From positions 248,001 to 312,000 of the forward strand of contig JAJEKV010000218.1 in NCBI GenBank assembly GCA_021234155.1: 64,000 nt of DNA. The letters run 5' to 3'. Shown piece by piece: positions 1 to 10,947 of the stretch (position 1 is its first letter; each line of letters begins with the position of its first letter). The notes under the pieces are model-generated. The model was not told the origin of the DNA and did not search any database. It worked only from the letters and a program-made list of their open reading frames with translations. The translations under genes and the position numbers were made by a program. This stretch comes from Isoetes taiwanensis. Lineage: Eukaryota; Streptophyta; Lycopodiopsida; Isoetales; Isoetaceae.

Positions 1-2592
1 AAGGAAAAGGGTTGGGGCAAACAAGAATGCCTAGCTTGTGTGAAGCAACTAGAGGTTCCAACTATTGTTGCATGGCCTAGGGACTTGATATTCAAGCTGG
101 AGGGAACTACACGTTTCCTTTAGATGTAGAACCATTGTCAACAATGTTCACACAGTGTAGCAAGAGGCCACTTCCAACTTTCAAACATTATCCCACCAAA
201 AGATGCAAGTCAGATTATGATTGTTCTCCTGAAGATATGATGAAGGTTAGAGGAGGTGAATGTTGGTGGTCTTCTTGTGTTAGAATGTTCACAATATAGG
301 AGTTGGTGGGAGCAAGAGCTACATATCAGGAACATAAGTGTGATAGCGGGGAGGAATTTCATGTACACCATATTTGGCTATGCAATTCGGGATGAAAGAT
401 CAAAAGAAGAAAAGATTCCCATTGAATGGAAAGTGGATATGTTCAAAAGCATGGATGGCTATACATGGAATTCCAACCTCTTCTTGGCACAACCGCAAAA
501 AAGAGACATGAAAATGGTAGTAAAATTGCATTGCATGGGAACACCGGCACAGTAAGGCCTACCTCAGAACTATAGCTGCAAAGGAAATATTTGAAAGATA
601 TGTGGATTTCAATGCAGAAAACATGCCACATAAGAGTAAGAAGGATGAGCAGGGGTAGAGTTATTGTTGAAAAGAGATTGCCATCCCATTGTACCCGGAA
701 AGAGCATATTAGAGGAAATAAATGCATTGCTTGGGAACTTGGGTGGCCTCTATATCCCAGCCCAGTTTTAGTAGGCTATGGAATAAGCATTTCAAGCATG
801 TGACCATAGCAACTTCAAACAACTTTGCCAAGTGCAATTTATGTGCTAAGCTGAAGGAGACACTAGATAAGGCTGTGCAACCAAGTCTAAGGGCAAAGAT
901 AAGGGAACATATGAAGGACCATATGACAGATCAACTATCATGTAGATCAACTTATTGGATGTGGAGGACCTTATACGCAATGGAACCTAATAACTATCTA
1001 TGTATTATACATGATAAAATGGACCAACGAAGACTTGTCTTCCACAATTCAAGTACATTCCTAAGTCATGTGGAAGATCATACCCTTTTGATTTCAATGG
1101 TGGGGCAATATTGCATGGGCGATCTCGAGACCTATTATGGCCATTTCAGTTTAGAGTTGTGGAGTGATGGTCCGATTTTCACATTGGGAGTATCATGAGG
1201 TGTTTAGAAACTATGAGAAGGGTTACAATGGTCACCCTACGGGATCCTCTGACTAGCTTGGGCACTACATAGTGCATTGTTGGATGGAACCCTAATAGTA
1301 TTGAAAAGTTTAGCAAGGCAAGATTTAGGAGGAATGGACCTAATGAGCATGTTGGAGCTTCAACATCTCGTGCTAAACCTCGAGATGCCTGAGAAAGCTC
1401 CTCTTGCAACTAGATAATTGTGTGGTCAAAATAAGAGCGGTGGATGTTTTCTTTCCTATCCTACTTAACATTTGTGGGTATTTTTGAAAGAGTCAATTTG
1501 GGGTTCCTAATGCCGGGACATACTCATGAGGATGTGGATGCATTGTTTGGAAAATATAGTCATGTATTGAGGCAATGACGGTTACCATCTTTCCCGAGGC
1601 TATTGGAAATATTTCATGGATGTACAAATCCATCTCCTATAGGATCTATCATAGAAGAAGTGCGATTGGAAGAGTTTTGTGGATGGTTATGCTCTCGACA
1701 TGGAAGGTCATTCTAGACCTCTTCAATTCACTTTTTTGGGTGAGAAGGGATTCCAATCATGCAATGGAAAATGAGACCTTGAGGAGGAGATTTGGAGAGG
1801 TGGGGCAGAAATTTGGCCTTGAGGGATGCAAATGGCAAGCCTATGATACCTCTGGTCAACCAAAAGCTCTAAAACCAAGCAAGAAGAAGTCAAGCAATTG
1901 GGATTGACTAAGGATGGCATCAATGACTACATCAAGCATTGGCAAACTAATTGAGATGACACTAATCGTGCATTGATAGATTATTGGAAGAAGGTGATCA
2001 ACTTGTTGGATGAGGTAGACACATCCTCACGAAAATTTGAAAGAAGGGTGGTTCTCTAAAAAAGTAAGTGGAAAACATTAGGCTGGTCTTGTGAAGATGA
2101 TGGTACCATTAGTAGCATTGTGAAGGCATATGCTCCTCCTCAATCTGATAAACACTATGTTGGTCCTAAGAAGGATAGGCCAAAATATCTAGGCATGGAT
2201 TCTTATGAACCTTCTCTTGGCGTGGAGTGCCACCAATTTGTAGTAGTAAAACCGGTGAGATCTAGAGACCTATCCGATTGTGGTTGGGATGGACTATCTC
2301 GGATATTTGCAAAGAAGAAGGTGATGTTAACTTCAATAAGGTGCTGCGTGGAATGGTGGTGTCGATTACATCAGTTGAGTAATGTCACTTAGATAAAGAA
2401 AGATATTCAGATTGTTGGACAAAGAGGTGGAGGAGAAATCCTAGTGATCCTGATCTTTGGCTAGACATTGAAACTGTATTGTACTCGTGGACTCCAAAAA
2501 CTATTCCTAGTAAAACAGCGAGAGTTACAATACCTCAGGATGTAAGGAATAAGGTTCTCATATCCTTGGGGATGTTGGTGGAAAAATGATAA
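1..2592 (+). pseudogene. DUF7869-like uncharacterised protein, decayed
   Basis: Three plus-strand frames carry successive pieces of one protein. Around 809-1200 a frame reads FAKCNLCAKLK, then a basic helix-like stretch and DKMDQRR, resembling the Cys-rich and 'DGMDQ' part of DUF7869-type proteins. Near 1517-1575 another frame reads GHTHEDVDALFGKYSHVLR, the hallmark 'GHTHEDID' block of that family. Further pieces follow (LPSFPRLLEIFHG, then KQLGLTKDGINDYIKHW), and a last open stretch ends with TGA near 2588. The frame changes several times and carries many stops, so this is a dead copy. The family is uncharacterised; its acidic and His motifs suggest an RNase-H-like or transposase-like fold, which is inference. 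The gene probably begins before the window. Family resemblance is fairly sure; function is unknown. Confidence 0.55.
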
Positions 2593-2839
2593 ACAGTTAC
2601 TATGTATCAATCACTTTTAATAAAAGTTGTGTACTACTTGAGTTTCATGATATATGAATTTGTAATTTGAAGTTAAGGTGTGAATTTATATTCCCGTGTG
2701 TGATTATATGTTAACGTCTATTCTAGTCTAAGGGCAACAAAGATACTAAAAAGTGAATTTAACAAAGTTACTAAAAAAGTGCAATATAAAATTTATCCCA
2801 AAATTAAGACATAATCCCAATTTAATTGAATGATAGTTT

Positions 2840-3142
2840 ATGTGCCTTTACAAAAAAATCACAGGCAGGAAGTGTGCCTGGGGAGGCATGGCCTCACAGA
2901 CTATGGCTGTTGCGTATTACCTTCACACAAAAGGAAAAGAAATAAACTGGTTGAGTTTCTGGCAACAGTTAAGAGAAAAAGGGTCTGAAGACTCTCCGTC
3001 CCAACGTAAGAGGAAGCATGCAAGCATTTCAAATAGTGAGGAAGCAGAGCAACCTGCCACAGATGATGCTTCCTCTCTTGAAATGTCAAGCCTCCTCAAA
3101 ATTTGTAAGAAGAATCCGAGGGGAAAATCTTTGAAAAAATAG
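2840..3142 (+). CDS. Hypothetical 100-residue ORF
   Basis: This is an open frame of 100 codons with no recognised domain. The first 35 residues are mixed, with Cys and Trp (KCAWGGMASQ), and the rest is Ser/Glu/Lys-rich and hydrophilic with a basic end (KKNPRGKSLKK), like a disordered nuclear tail. It could be the last exon of a longer gene, because a polypyrimidine-poor AG lies just before GCAGGAAGTG at about 2865. Overlapping minus-strand frames look like shadows. It may also be chance. Confidence 0.2.
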   Translation: MCLYKKITGRKCAWGGMASQTMAVAYYLHTKGKEINWLSFWQQLREKGSEDSPSQRKRKHASISNSEEAEQPATDDASSLEMSSLLKICKKNPRGKSLKK

Positions 3143-3439
3143 GTACTTTTCAACCCTCTTCTTCTGGAACCACCATATGATGCAATTTAATATTGGAACT
3201 GTTATTTTCCAGCAAGGTCTAGCAAGCTTGAACAATCAGGTACACCACTTACTTCTTCATTTGGGTGTGTTGTAAGTTATGTGTAGGAAATTTGTCTTTG
3301 CTAGTTTGAGTTGTGGTGGATAATTTCAGTTCCACAGTAGTATGTAGCTCAAATGTGTTACAGGGCGGTCATATGGTGCCAATTATATGTTAATAATGTA
3401 GTTTGTAGCATATGTAGTGTCACATATAGTACCAAACGT

Positions 3440-3930
3440 GGTACCTTATCTGAATAGTGAATTGGCTTCCATATGTTTCTATACTTAGTGTCATATGTGA
3501 TGTTAGATATGGTGATACTTGTGAATGGTGGATTGTCTGCCATATGTGGTGCCAAGCTCTTTGCGCTAAATATTGCACCACGCTATCGCCACATATGGGG
3601 TGGTGGATGCGCGGATGTGGTGCCTTCTTTGCATTGTGGTGCCACATGTGGTGTCTAATGTGGCACCACTATGGATCCACATTTTGCACCACATGTGGTG
3701 TCTTTGACGCCATTTGTGGTGCGAAGTAATGGATTGCCATATGTGGTGCCTTGGGTGCATTGTGGTGCCATAGGTGGTGTGTCATGTGGCACCAATTGCC
3801 ACACCACATGTGGTGAATATGACGCCACCCTGGTGCCACATGCCACACCACATGTGGTGAATATGACGCCATTTGTGGTGCAAAGTTTGTCATGATGGAA
3901 TTTGTGGTGTGTAAAGTGGTGCCTGTTGTG
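3440..3930. repeat. TGTGGTG-word array A with CACCACATGTGGTG palindromes
   Basis: The stretch is built from irregularly spaced TGTGGTG / CACCACA words. Three of them form the perfect 14-bp palindrome CACCACATGTGGTG (about 3687, 3803 and 3847). The repetition keeps frames open on both strands, so the 60-90 codon ORFs here are artefacts. Related word arrays lie at 6.1, 8.5, 10.6 and 12.8 kb. Confidence 0.8.
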
Positions 3931-3966
3931 TCATGTGGTACTAACCTTGGATTACTTTTCGGTTGA

Positions 3967-4158
3967 ATTCAACGAGGACCTTCGGGAGAATGGATCAACT
4001 CTACAAGATCAGAAGTGATTCAGTGTAAAGCAAGGTTGCAAACTTGTGATCAAAGCCTGCAGGTGCTACAAATGAAGGTTCAGCAACTTGAGTTCCAGAC
4101 CGAGAAGATGAATAAAGATTTAAAAAAATGGGAAGGAATGATTAAGGATAAACCTTGA
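3967..4158 (+). CDS. Coiled-coil ORF fragment
   Basis: A stop-to-stop frame ending in TGA at 4156-4158 encodes about 63 residues whose second half is a convincing coiled coil (CKARLQTCDQSLQVLQMKVQ, then QLEFQTEKMNKDLKKWEGM). There is no ATG at its head, so if real it is a 3' exon. The composition is far from the TGTGGTG array immediately upstream. The parent protein is not recognised, and a link to the ORF at 2840 is possible but unproven. Confidence 0.3.
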   Translation: MQRGPSGEWINSTRSEVIQCKARLQTCDQSLQVLQMKVQQLEFQTEKMNKDLKKWEGMIKDKP

Positions 4159-4578
4159 TAAGGCTGAAGATTATGGTAGTGGTCTGTCCATGCGCGGGCA
4201 AGATCCTCCGGTGGATGGGGAAACCACTACCAACTTTGATTCTTGAATGCGATCACCAATACCATCTTTCATGTCCTTTCGGCCTCTTGAGGTACTTCAT
4301 AACAAAATTCTGAAGTGCTTAGTATAATTGTATTCTCATTGACAAATTTATGTTCACTTTGCGGGATTTATAATCCTTTGTTGCATTGAGAATTCTTTGT
4401 CATGAATTTTCTCTGACATGGGTACAAGCCTTAGGTGTGAGTAGGGGGATCAAAAGCAACTTCAAGCTCTTTGAGGCACTTATAGGTGAGCACTTATAGG
4501 TAGCTTAGTTTACATGCTAAGGGGCGATGTAAGGGACGGATGCCAATTAGGATTAGTGGACTTCCTAATCTTTCACCC
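4159..4578. other. Stretch with no gene seen
   Basis: Nothing coding is visible. A short local repeat, 'cacttataggt' twice near 4480-4502, and a small imperfect inverted repeat (GGATTAG...CTAATC) near 4548-4570 lie just before the hairpin cluster. Confidence 0.4.
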
Positions 4579-4580
4579 GG

Positions 4581-4968
4581 CTTAGTCTCTTTTCGTTTGT
4601 CTGTTTGATGTGTCTAATTTGCCCCCTAGGATGAGGTCGCTCACTCATTTTAGGTGGCGAATTAGATACATCAAGGTGAAACTCAAAAAAGAGAGTAAGC
4701 GGGCTTAGTCTCCTTCGTTTTACGTTTGATGTATTTAATTTGCCCCCTAGGATGACGCCGGCTCACTCGGTGTGGCGAATTAGATACATCAAGCGAGAAA
4801 CTTCGAAAAGGAGTAAGCCCGACATAAAAACAAGATCTGGTGGCTTAGTCTCTTTTGCTTGTCTGTTTATTTGTATCTAAAGTGCCCCACAGGATGAGAT
4901 ATTTCGCTCATTTTAGGGGGCACTTTAGATATATATAAACAGGAACATCGTGAAAGAGAGTAAAAAGC
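4581..4968. repeat. Three tandem covarying hairpins
   Basis: Three units of about 120 bp (4581-4700, 4704-4820, 4843-4968) each open with CTTAGTCTC and close with its near complement GAGAGTAAG or GGAGTAAG, so each folds on itself. Inner stems: 4605-4623 with 4656-4674 (17 Watson-Crick and 2 G-U pairs), 4726-4744 with 4774-4792 (17 and 2), and 4863-4886 with 4919-4942 (22 of 24 plus one G-U). Apical sequence is partly shared (cccTAGGATGA, gCTCACTC). Unit 3 has AAAGTGCC where units 1 and 2 have AATTTGCC, and its other arm changes in step to GGCACTTT from GGCGAATT. The cluster could be a small-RNA precursor, a foldback-element cluster or a structured satellite; the strand used is unknown. Confidence 0.75.
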
Positions 4969-5264
4969 ACGGAGCTTAGTTAAAAAAACCAAAGCATAGT
5001 TACAATCAATTGTGATTCAATTCCAGGTTTTTGCGAGCATGGTGCCGATTTACTAATTCAGGTCTAGCTGTTCATACTTGGTGGCAATGACTTTGTGAGT
5101 CCATATAGCACACCAAAAGGGAATTATTTTCTACCCTCAAAGGTAACCAAGTCTTGTTTGATGCAATTGGGATATGTAGCTTACTTCTTCATCCCTACTT
5201 TGTAGATATAGAGGTACAATGTGGTTGGCTAGGGGACAAGACACTCACACCCCCTTCGAAAGCA

Positions 5265-5500
5265 TTAGACCATGGATAGAAACTCGGACAAATCGGAAGA
5301 TGCATCGAGGTTCGGGAAGCCGGACAAATCATTAGATGTCAACAAATCAAGAGGGTGCATCAAGTCAAGCTCCATGAGGGTGCTCCAACTGGACGACAAT
5401 CGCCAGATCAGCAGATGCATTAAGTCATGCTCCACACCAATCGCCAAATCAGCCAGATGCATCAGGTTATGATCTGAACAAATCGTTTGGTGAATGTAAG
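5265..5500. repeat. Degenerate AGATGCATCAAGTCA-type repeat
   Basis: Diverged copies of a unit around 'agatgcat(c/t)(a/g)ag(g/t)' and 'caaatc(g/a)' recur every 45-65 bp (near 5296, 5358, 5414, 5455). Open frames on both strands follow from this periodicity and are not treated as genes. Confidence 0.45.
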
Positions 5501-6095
5501 TCACAAAGGTAACTTCCAACCTTTTATTGCTGTCTTCTTTTTAATTTGACCCATATAGTTTCGAATCTGTTAAATTTTTTGGTGGAAGTGTCTCGAGAGA
5601 AAAAGCAAGAGCGAGAATTCCAAGCAAAAGACACCTCAAGACATTCGGAAGCATATATGTGTCTTGCTATATGTGTCTTTGTAAAGCATGTTGTGGTCGC
5701 GATGTCGCGAGACTTGGACATACTATCCCAATGCAAGGTGAGTTCGTAGAATTTGAAGGTATTACTCATCCAATGTGAGGCCTGATATGTTTGTTGCGTG
5801 GTGTACCAATTTCTAGTTGTTTGTTGGGTTGGTGAGAATGATGATTGATGTTGTGAAAACATGATTCTTTGTAGTAATAAAAGTCGAGGTTGATGGATCA
5901 ATAGATCTTTACTTGTAATCACATATTTGTATTATTGTAACCAAAGAGGTTATTCTTGTAACCTATTCTTTCATTGACACTCTAATGTACATTGTTGTAT
6001 ACTATTGTATACAATAAACTTTTTCGGTGACGAGCAACACTCGGGTGGAGTTCAAATCTCCGGAAGAAATTGATGTATTCAAAGATTCATGACAA
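5501..6095. other. Stretch with no gene seen
   Basis: No domain is recognised in either strand. A minus-strand frame (5524-5922) is open but low-complexity and its codon use is unconvincing. An AATAAA-like signal lies at about 6010 (caataaactt). Confidence 0.3.
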
Positions 6096-6735
6096 TGTGG
6101 TGTTACATGTAAGTGATAGATGTGGTGATGCTAATGGTGCATGTGGTGAATCATGTGGTGCATTTGGTGAACCATGTGGTGAATCAGGTGGTGAATCATA
6201 GGTGGCATCTTTGGAGCTTACGTGGCATGTTGGAGCCTAGGTGGCATGTTTGAGCCACCTTGGCATGTTTGAGCCTAGGTGGCATATTTGAGCCACCTTG
6301 GCATGCTTGAGCCTTTACATGACCTTTGTTACATGTTTGACTTTCATTGACCAACATGTTTGGTGATGCAAATGGTGCATGTGGTGAATCATGTGGTGCA
6401 TTTGGTGAATCATGTGACATGTTGGAGCCTAGGTGGCATATTTGAGCCACCTTGGCATGCTTGAGCCTTTACATGACCTTTGTTACATGTTTGACTTCCA
6501 TTGACCAACATGTTTGGTGATGCAAATGGTGCATGTGGTGGATCATGTGGTGCATTTGGTGAATCATGTGGTGAATCATGTGGTGAATCATAGGTGGCAT
6601 GTTGGGGCTACGTGGCATGTTGGAGCCTAGGTGGCATGTTTGAGCCACCTTGGCATGTTGGAACCCTAGGTGGCATGCTTTTCGGTCTATGTGGCATGCT
6701 TGACCCCTTTCTTGTGGCATGTTGGAGCCTAGGTG
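6096..6735. repeat. TGTGGTG / GGTGGCATGTT array B, 154-bp higher-order unit
   Basis: Two short motifs alternate: (G)TGGTGAATCATG and AGGTGGCATGTTTGAGCC. A higher-order unit of 154 bp is repeated nearly exactly (gcatgcttgagcctttacat at 6301 and 6455), with a partial earlier copy. The long open frames over it on both strands are repeat artefacts. This is one of the TGTGGTG-word arrays of the first 14 kb. Confidence 0.8.
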
Positions 6736-6912
6736 GCATGCATGCAAACGTCCCCTTTCCTCTTTTCGCCTCATTCCCAAAATCGTATGGATGCCTACGA
6801 TTTGCATCCCTTTATTCCCAAAATTCTGCCTGCAGACTTCATTCAATCCCCATCGTCTATTCGCCATCTCCTTCACTCCTTCCCCATTCCGTCCATCTCC
6901 TTCACTTCCGCC

Positions 6913-7212
6913 ATGGCCAAGTTCAAGACCACACTCGCGGGGAACACTATCCCGACCATTGTGCTTTTGCTCCCAAAGCCCGGACGCAGTGCGAATCCGT
7001 GGCTTCTGCGGAGGATCGGTGTCTTCCTCCACCGGAGGAGGCCGCCGATTCTGATGGTGGCCAAGTTCACTCCATCGGAGGTGGAGAAGCTCATCATGGA
7101 TCATCAAATTAAACCCGTTGCGGGTGCTCGAGTGGGTGCATGCGGGGTTATGATGACGGAGGCGACTCCTCGAAATGAAGATGTATGCCTGCTGAGGGCG
7201 ACCTCCATATAG
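6913..7212 (+). CDS. Hypothetical small basic protein, 99 residues
   Basis: An ATG in good context (gccATGG) opens a 99-codon frame ending TAG. It begins MAKFKTTLAGNTIPTIVLLL and contains MVAKFTPSEVEKLIMDHQIK, which reads like real protein (an amphipathic helix). The surrounding sequence is GC-richer than its neighbours and is followed by a 3'UTR-like T-rich stretch. No family is recognised. Two other frames are open across part of it, so the call is tentative. It starts right after array B and could be a gene fragment caught beside it. Confidence 0.3.
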   Translation: MAKFKTTLAGNTIPTIVLLLPKPGRSANPWLLRRIGVFLHRRRPPILMVAKFTPSEVEKLIMDHQIKPVAGARVGACGVMMTEATPRNEDVCLLRATSI

Positions 7213-7730
7213 AGCTCAAGATGGCCCCTTTGATTAGTTTAGATTTGTATTGTAATCCTGGTTTCAATTTTTTTGGCAATAGTCCTTGTGACTATTCTTT
7301 GTAAAGGCTTTTCATTAATGGCGAACTTGTTTTGCAATAGTCCTTGTTTTGCAATAGAACTTGTTTTGCTTTAATTGTTCTCTCGAGTTTCCCTTTGTTC
7401 TTTCGGTTAAATTTGAACTTTTGTCATTAATTATAAAATGCAAACAAGGAATTTGAAGGTGCAGAATCTATGATCTGCACACTAACAAAATATGGTAACC
7501 AGCTCAGCAAATAGGAAATGAGATGGGTGGCTCGGGTTCAAAAGAAATAGAGTTCAAAAGAAACTGAAAAAAAAAACAGAATTCCCTCGAAGCAAAAGTT
7601 AGTGGCCTTGCAAGAATCTTTGCACAAAGCAGAGCTCAATGAATTTTGGCCTCATATCAATTCAGGGACCTAATTTGGGATCCATATATTGCCAGGGATA
7701 GGTTCTGTACGTATGAAACTATTTTTTCAG
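7213..7730. other. Stretch with no gene seen
   Basis: AT-rich sequence with local repeats (TTGTTTTGCAATAG twice near 7325-7365), resembling a 3'UTR and intergenic DNA. Confidence 0.3.
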
Positions 7731-7794
7731 ACGTATAAAGTGCAAAAATACGTATTTTTGGGAAAATCACGTATTTTTGTATTTAATACCGCCG

Positions 7795-8335
7795 GGAAAG
7801 GAAAAAAAAGTTTGGCGTAAACGAAACCATTTAAACAGCGAACTTTCTTTCAGCGTAGCGAAGTCTAAGTTTTAAACACACGCGAATCCCTCGCCGACTT
7901 CGGCGTGGCGAAAGCCTTAATGTTAAACACTGCGAAACTCTTTTCGGCGTAGCGTTTTATAAAGGTTAAACTTTAGCGAAACTTTTTTTATTCGGCGTAA
8001 GCATTCTTTGCGTTTAAACTACCAGCGAGGCGGTTCGGTAAATTGGCGAAGTTTTTTTTTAGCGAAGTTTTCTATATATTTTCGGTATGAACCCGAAATA
8101 GTTTCGGCGAACGAAGCAATTTACGCTTCAGCGAAGATGTTTTCGCGTAAAGCGAAATAGTTCATTAAACTCAGCGAAACTATTTACAGTTGGCGTGGCG
8201 AAAAATCTTGTTTAAAACTTCCTTGAACCGGACCATAAAAGCGAAAAGCGGTTGTTTTAAACTACGCGAAAGTTTTCGGCAACGCCCGGAATTTTTTTTA
8301 GCCGTATTTTTGGCGTATTAAGCGTCAAATTTGTA
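7795..8335. repeat. Degenerate 45-55-bp CpG/T-run array (TTTAAAC...GCGAA...TTCGGCGTAGCGAA)
   Basis: TTTAAAC or TTAAAC recurs near 7830, 7872, 7922, 7965, 8013 and later. Each copy is followed by GCGAA, a T run and (T)CGGCGTAGCGAA, giving a loose period of 45-55 bp. The edges carry ACGTATTTTT/CGTATTTTTGG words (7735-7775 and 8310-8325). CpG is unusually frequent for this window. No coding frame survives. The origin is unknown. Confidence 0.6.
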
Positions 8336-8504
8336 CCGTATCAAGCGAAAAATGCGTGTGCATATAAAGCATTATCTGTTATTGAACCTATCCCGTATAT
8401 TGCTATCACCAAAATCGGTCAAGATACTATCGGGGAATCGAGAGCCATTCCATTTTTCGACCGGGTCAAAAAAATGGTCAATGCCCCCGGTGATTATGGT
8501 GAAA

Positions 8505-8572
8505 TCTGTGTGGTGAAAAGTTGTGGTGAAAAATGTGGTGAAAAGCGTGGTGAAGGCGTGGTGATGCAAGCG
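8505..8572. repeat. GTGGTGAAAA array C
   Basis: Five or six copies of a 10-11 bp unit, (T)GTGGTGAAAA, lie in tandem. The core word TGTGGTG is shared with arrays A, B, D and E. Confidence 0.75.
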
Positions 8573-8579
8573 TTGTTTT

Positions 8580-9719
8580 TTATATTTCAAAGGGAGAAAA
8601 ATACATATGGAAATCTACCACACCCGGTAGAATAGTTCATACTTCTTATGAAATGAAGTATGCGAGAAAAATCGGGGAAAACTATAACCACGAGCTTCTA
8701 GTATTATCAAAATGCATTAGAAATATAATAATAGCTGTTTTGAAGAGGTTAATGATGACATACGATTCTTGGGCCTCAATCGGATCCACGCATTGTGAGA
8801 TCACGTAACTCTTCTTCTTCAAGTATGTCCAAGATTTCATCAAGTTTTTCTGGCTGAATAGTTGGTGAAATCCAGCAACACTAAAACATGAGCCTCTCGT
8901 TTACGCTCCCACTTATGATCTGATTCACAAAGTATTGTCTCGGGTTGTTGTGTCTCCATGCGGTGGCTTTGTTGAGCACTTTTTAATGGCTGAATCATGG
9001 ATCATTTCTGCTTTAGTTCGATGAACATATCCTCTTCCTCAAGCATGGGGACAGCTGCGAACTCATCCTCGGAATCATCATCGCCACCTCCGAACCCACA
9101 GCCGGCTGCACCAGCTACTGTTAAGTCTCGGCGCATCGTGTAAAACAACATCATTAGTAATAAGAAAGGCAACCGCCTATCAGCGCCTTGGCTTCTAATT
9201 CTTTAAGCCCATCGGGGAATTAACCTATGTTTTAAGCCTAGAATACCTCGAATTCATGGGTCCTCCGCTCCTCTAATATCGCCTCTGTTCTTGGTTTATT
9301 TGCTCCGGTATAGGTCTTACCGGATCATTTGCATTTGAAGCTGGCGAAATTGTTTGTGCCGTGTTCTCCTTACTGTTTTCTTCCGCCATATTTGGATCGG
9401 GATAAGCCAATATGCATGCAAAACTAGATTTAGGGTTTCCCTCAATCTCTTTTGAATGATTGAACTTGCATTTGATGTGATGATTTCTAGTGGTGGGTTT
9501 CATCATGTGTTTCTCTGTCCCATTCCGTTCATCCTTAATGTAATTTTTACGTGTGTCACTTTCACCCCTGTCAATTAAACAAGTAAAGATTGAAGAGTGA
9601 AGATTTATATTAAACATATAAAATGATTATATAAGGTTACATTTCGGATTATATACACTTGTTTTCATTCCATGTGGGTCTATCAAAAGAGATCTGGGTC
9701 CAGCTCCTCTTAGTCATCT
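8580..9719. other. Stretch with no gene recognised
   Basis: Apart from a 114-codon minus-strand frame (9273-9617), rich in Asn, Lys and Glu and lacking a recognised domain, nothing convincing is seen. The minus strand of 8800-9300 reads acidic and Glu-rich in patches and may be decayed coding DNA belonging to the pseudogene further right. Confidence 0.25.
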
Positions 9720-10473
9720 TCTATGATCACCGGATCGGTGTTGCCGGGTCGACTTCGACCTATTTGCTCCCATTACGGAGGGAAAGCAAAAAATCATAAT
9801 GGTGGAGTGTTACCAAGCGAGAATAGCGACTTCTCCATGTCCATCCCGCAAGGCCTTGTGATGATAGTACATATCCCTGAAGTGAAGGAATTGGTCCTCT
9901 GTAAACAACCTATCATAACAAAGAGGAACTTTGTCTAAGCGTAAAAGGCTTGGTAGCCATTAAGCGAGAAAAGGTCTCAACCTTTGCAGATCTGGTCAAT
10001 AGTATGAGGAGCGGGCCAAAGATCTTTGGTGTGTAAAAATTTCGATTGGAGGCAGAGTAAGTTGAGAGGTCAGGGGCTGTGGTGTACAATTCAACCTCTG
10101 GTGAGAGTTTTCAGCATTTACGTGGTCATATTCTCATCCGATTGAATAGAGTAATTTCGTATCGAGCATGTCCATCCATTTCGCGCATGGCTGAAAAATC
10201 GGGACAAAGACGCCTAGGTATTATGGGCTCTTCTTTCTCGGTCACATTGTCCCATTCAGGCACTCCATCATTTTGCAAAGCATCAAGAGGTGAAGTTGGC
10301 CATGTCTCCGTAGTAATGGCTGTAAGTAAAAATGTAAACCGCTTCCCAAGGACTGCTGTGTAAAGTATGCGCTCGAAGCTTTGTAATAAAGCGTAAACTT
10401 CGGTCGGGGAGCAAGAAGAATGACATCTCGGGCCTTTTAGGTTACCCGAGGTCATTAATTTTCGCCATCCCAT
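9720..10473 (-). pseudogene. Decayed coding-like stretch, unknown family
   Basis: On the minus strand a 115-codon frame (10126-10473) reads like true protein (VYALLQSFERILYTAVLGKR, then FTFLLTAITTETWPTSPLDA). Further fragments continue below it in other frames, such as ALRDGHGEVAIL near 9850. Stops and frame changes interrupt it. It has the same orientation as the HGKG-family pseudogene just to the right and might be its 3' portion or a second dead gene. No domain is recognised. Confidence 0.3.
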
Positions 10474-10611
10474 AATGATTTTCGGGTACGGCTGTCAGCC
10501 AAAGAATGATGAGAGGAATTGATGGGACCGAGAGAATTTAAGGAAAAGGAAAGCATTTCAAGAAAAAGTTTGTTGAAGGATCTATCGTGTCGGGAGAAGA
10601 GACAGAAAGTG

Positions 10612-10692
10612 AAACACGTGGTGAAACATGTGGTGAAACACATGTGTCACCACATGTGGTGAAACATGTGGTGAAACATGTGGTGAACCTGG
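10612..10692. repeat. GTGGTGAAACAT array D
   Basis: Six copies of a 12-bp unit GTGGTGAAACA(T/C) lie here. One inversion in the middle creates the palindrome CACCACATGTGGTG also found in array A. Confidence 0.8.
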
Positions 10693-10947
10693 GGCATGTT
10701 ACATCAGGGACATCAAAATACAATTACATATTACATCAGAAGCAAACATATTACATTGAAACAAGGGACATCAAAATACAATTGAGCATGGAATTGAGTT
10801 TCTTATATTATTCCCAAACAAGGTAAGACACAACAACATATTCAAAATTTCTGAATCATTTCCTAACCTGTAAGAATGTGTTCAGCTATTCTTCATCAGA
10901 CATGCTATCTTCATCCCTCGGGCAAGTTTTCTAGAATCTTTTCCTCA

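Noticed and set aside
3457-3895. Several overlapping 60-90-codon frames rich in Cys, His and Trp
   Set aside because: Artefact of the TGTGGTG word repeated in all frames.
5524-5922. 132-codon minus-strand frame
   Set aside because: Ser/Thr/Gln-rich without a recognisable motif; likely chance in low-complexity DNA.
6469-7112. Long open frames (172 and 212 codons) on both strands
   Set aside because: They run through the GGTGGCATGTT array and exist because the repeat lacks stops; both strands open at once and there is no domain.
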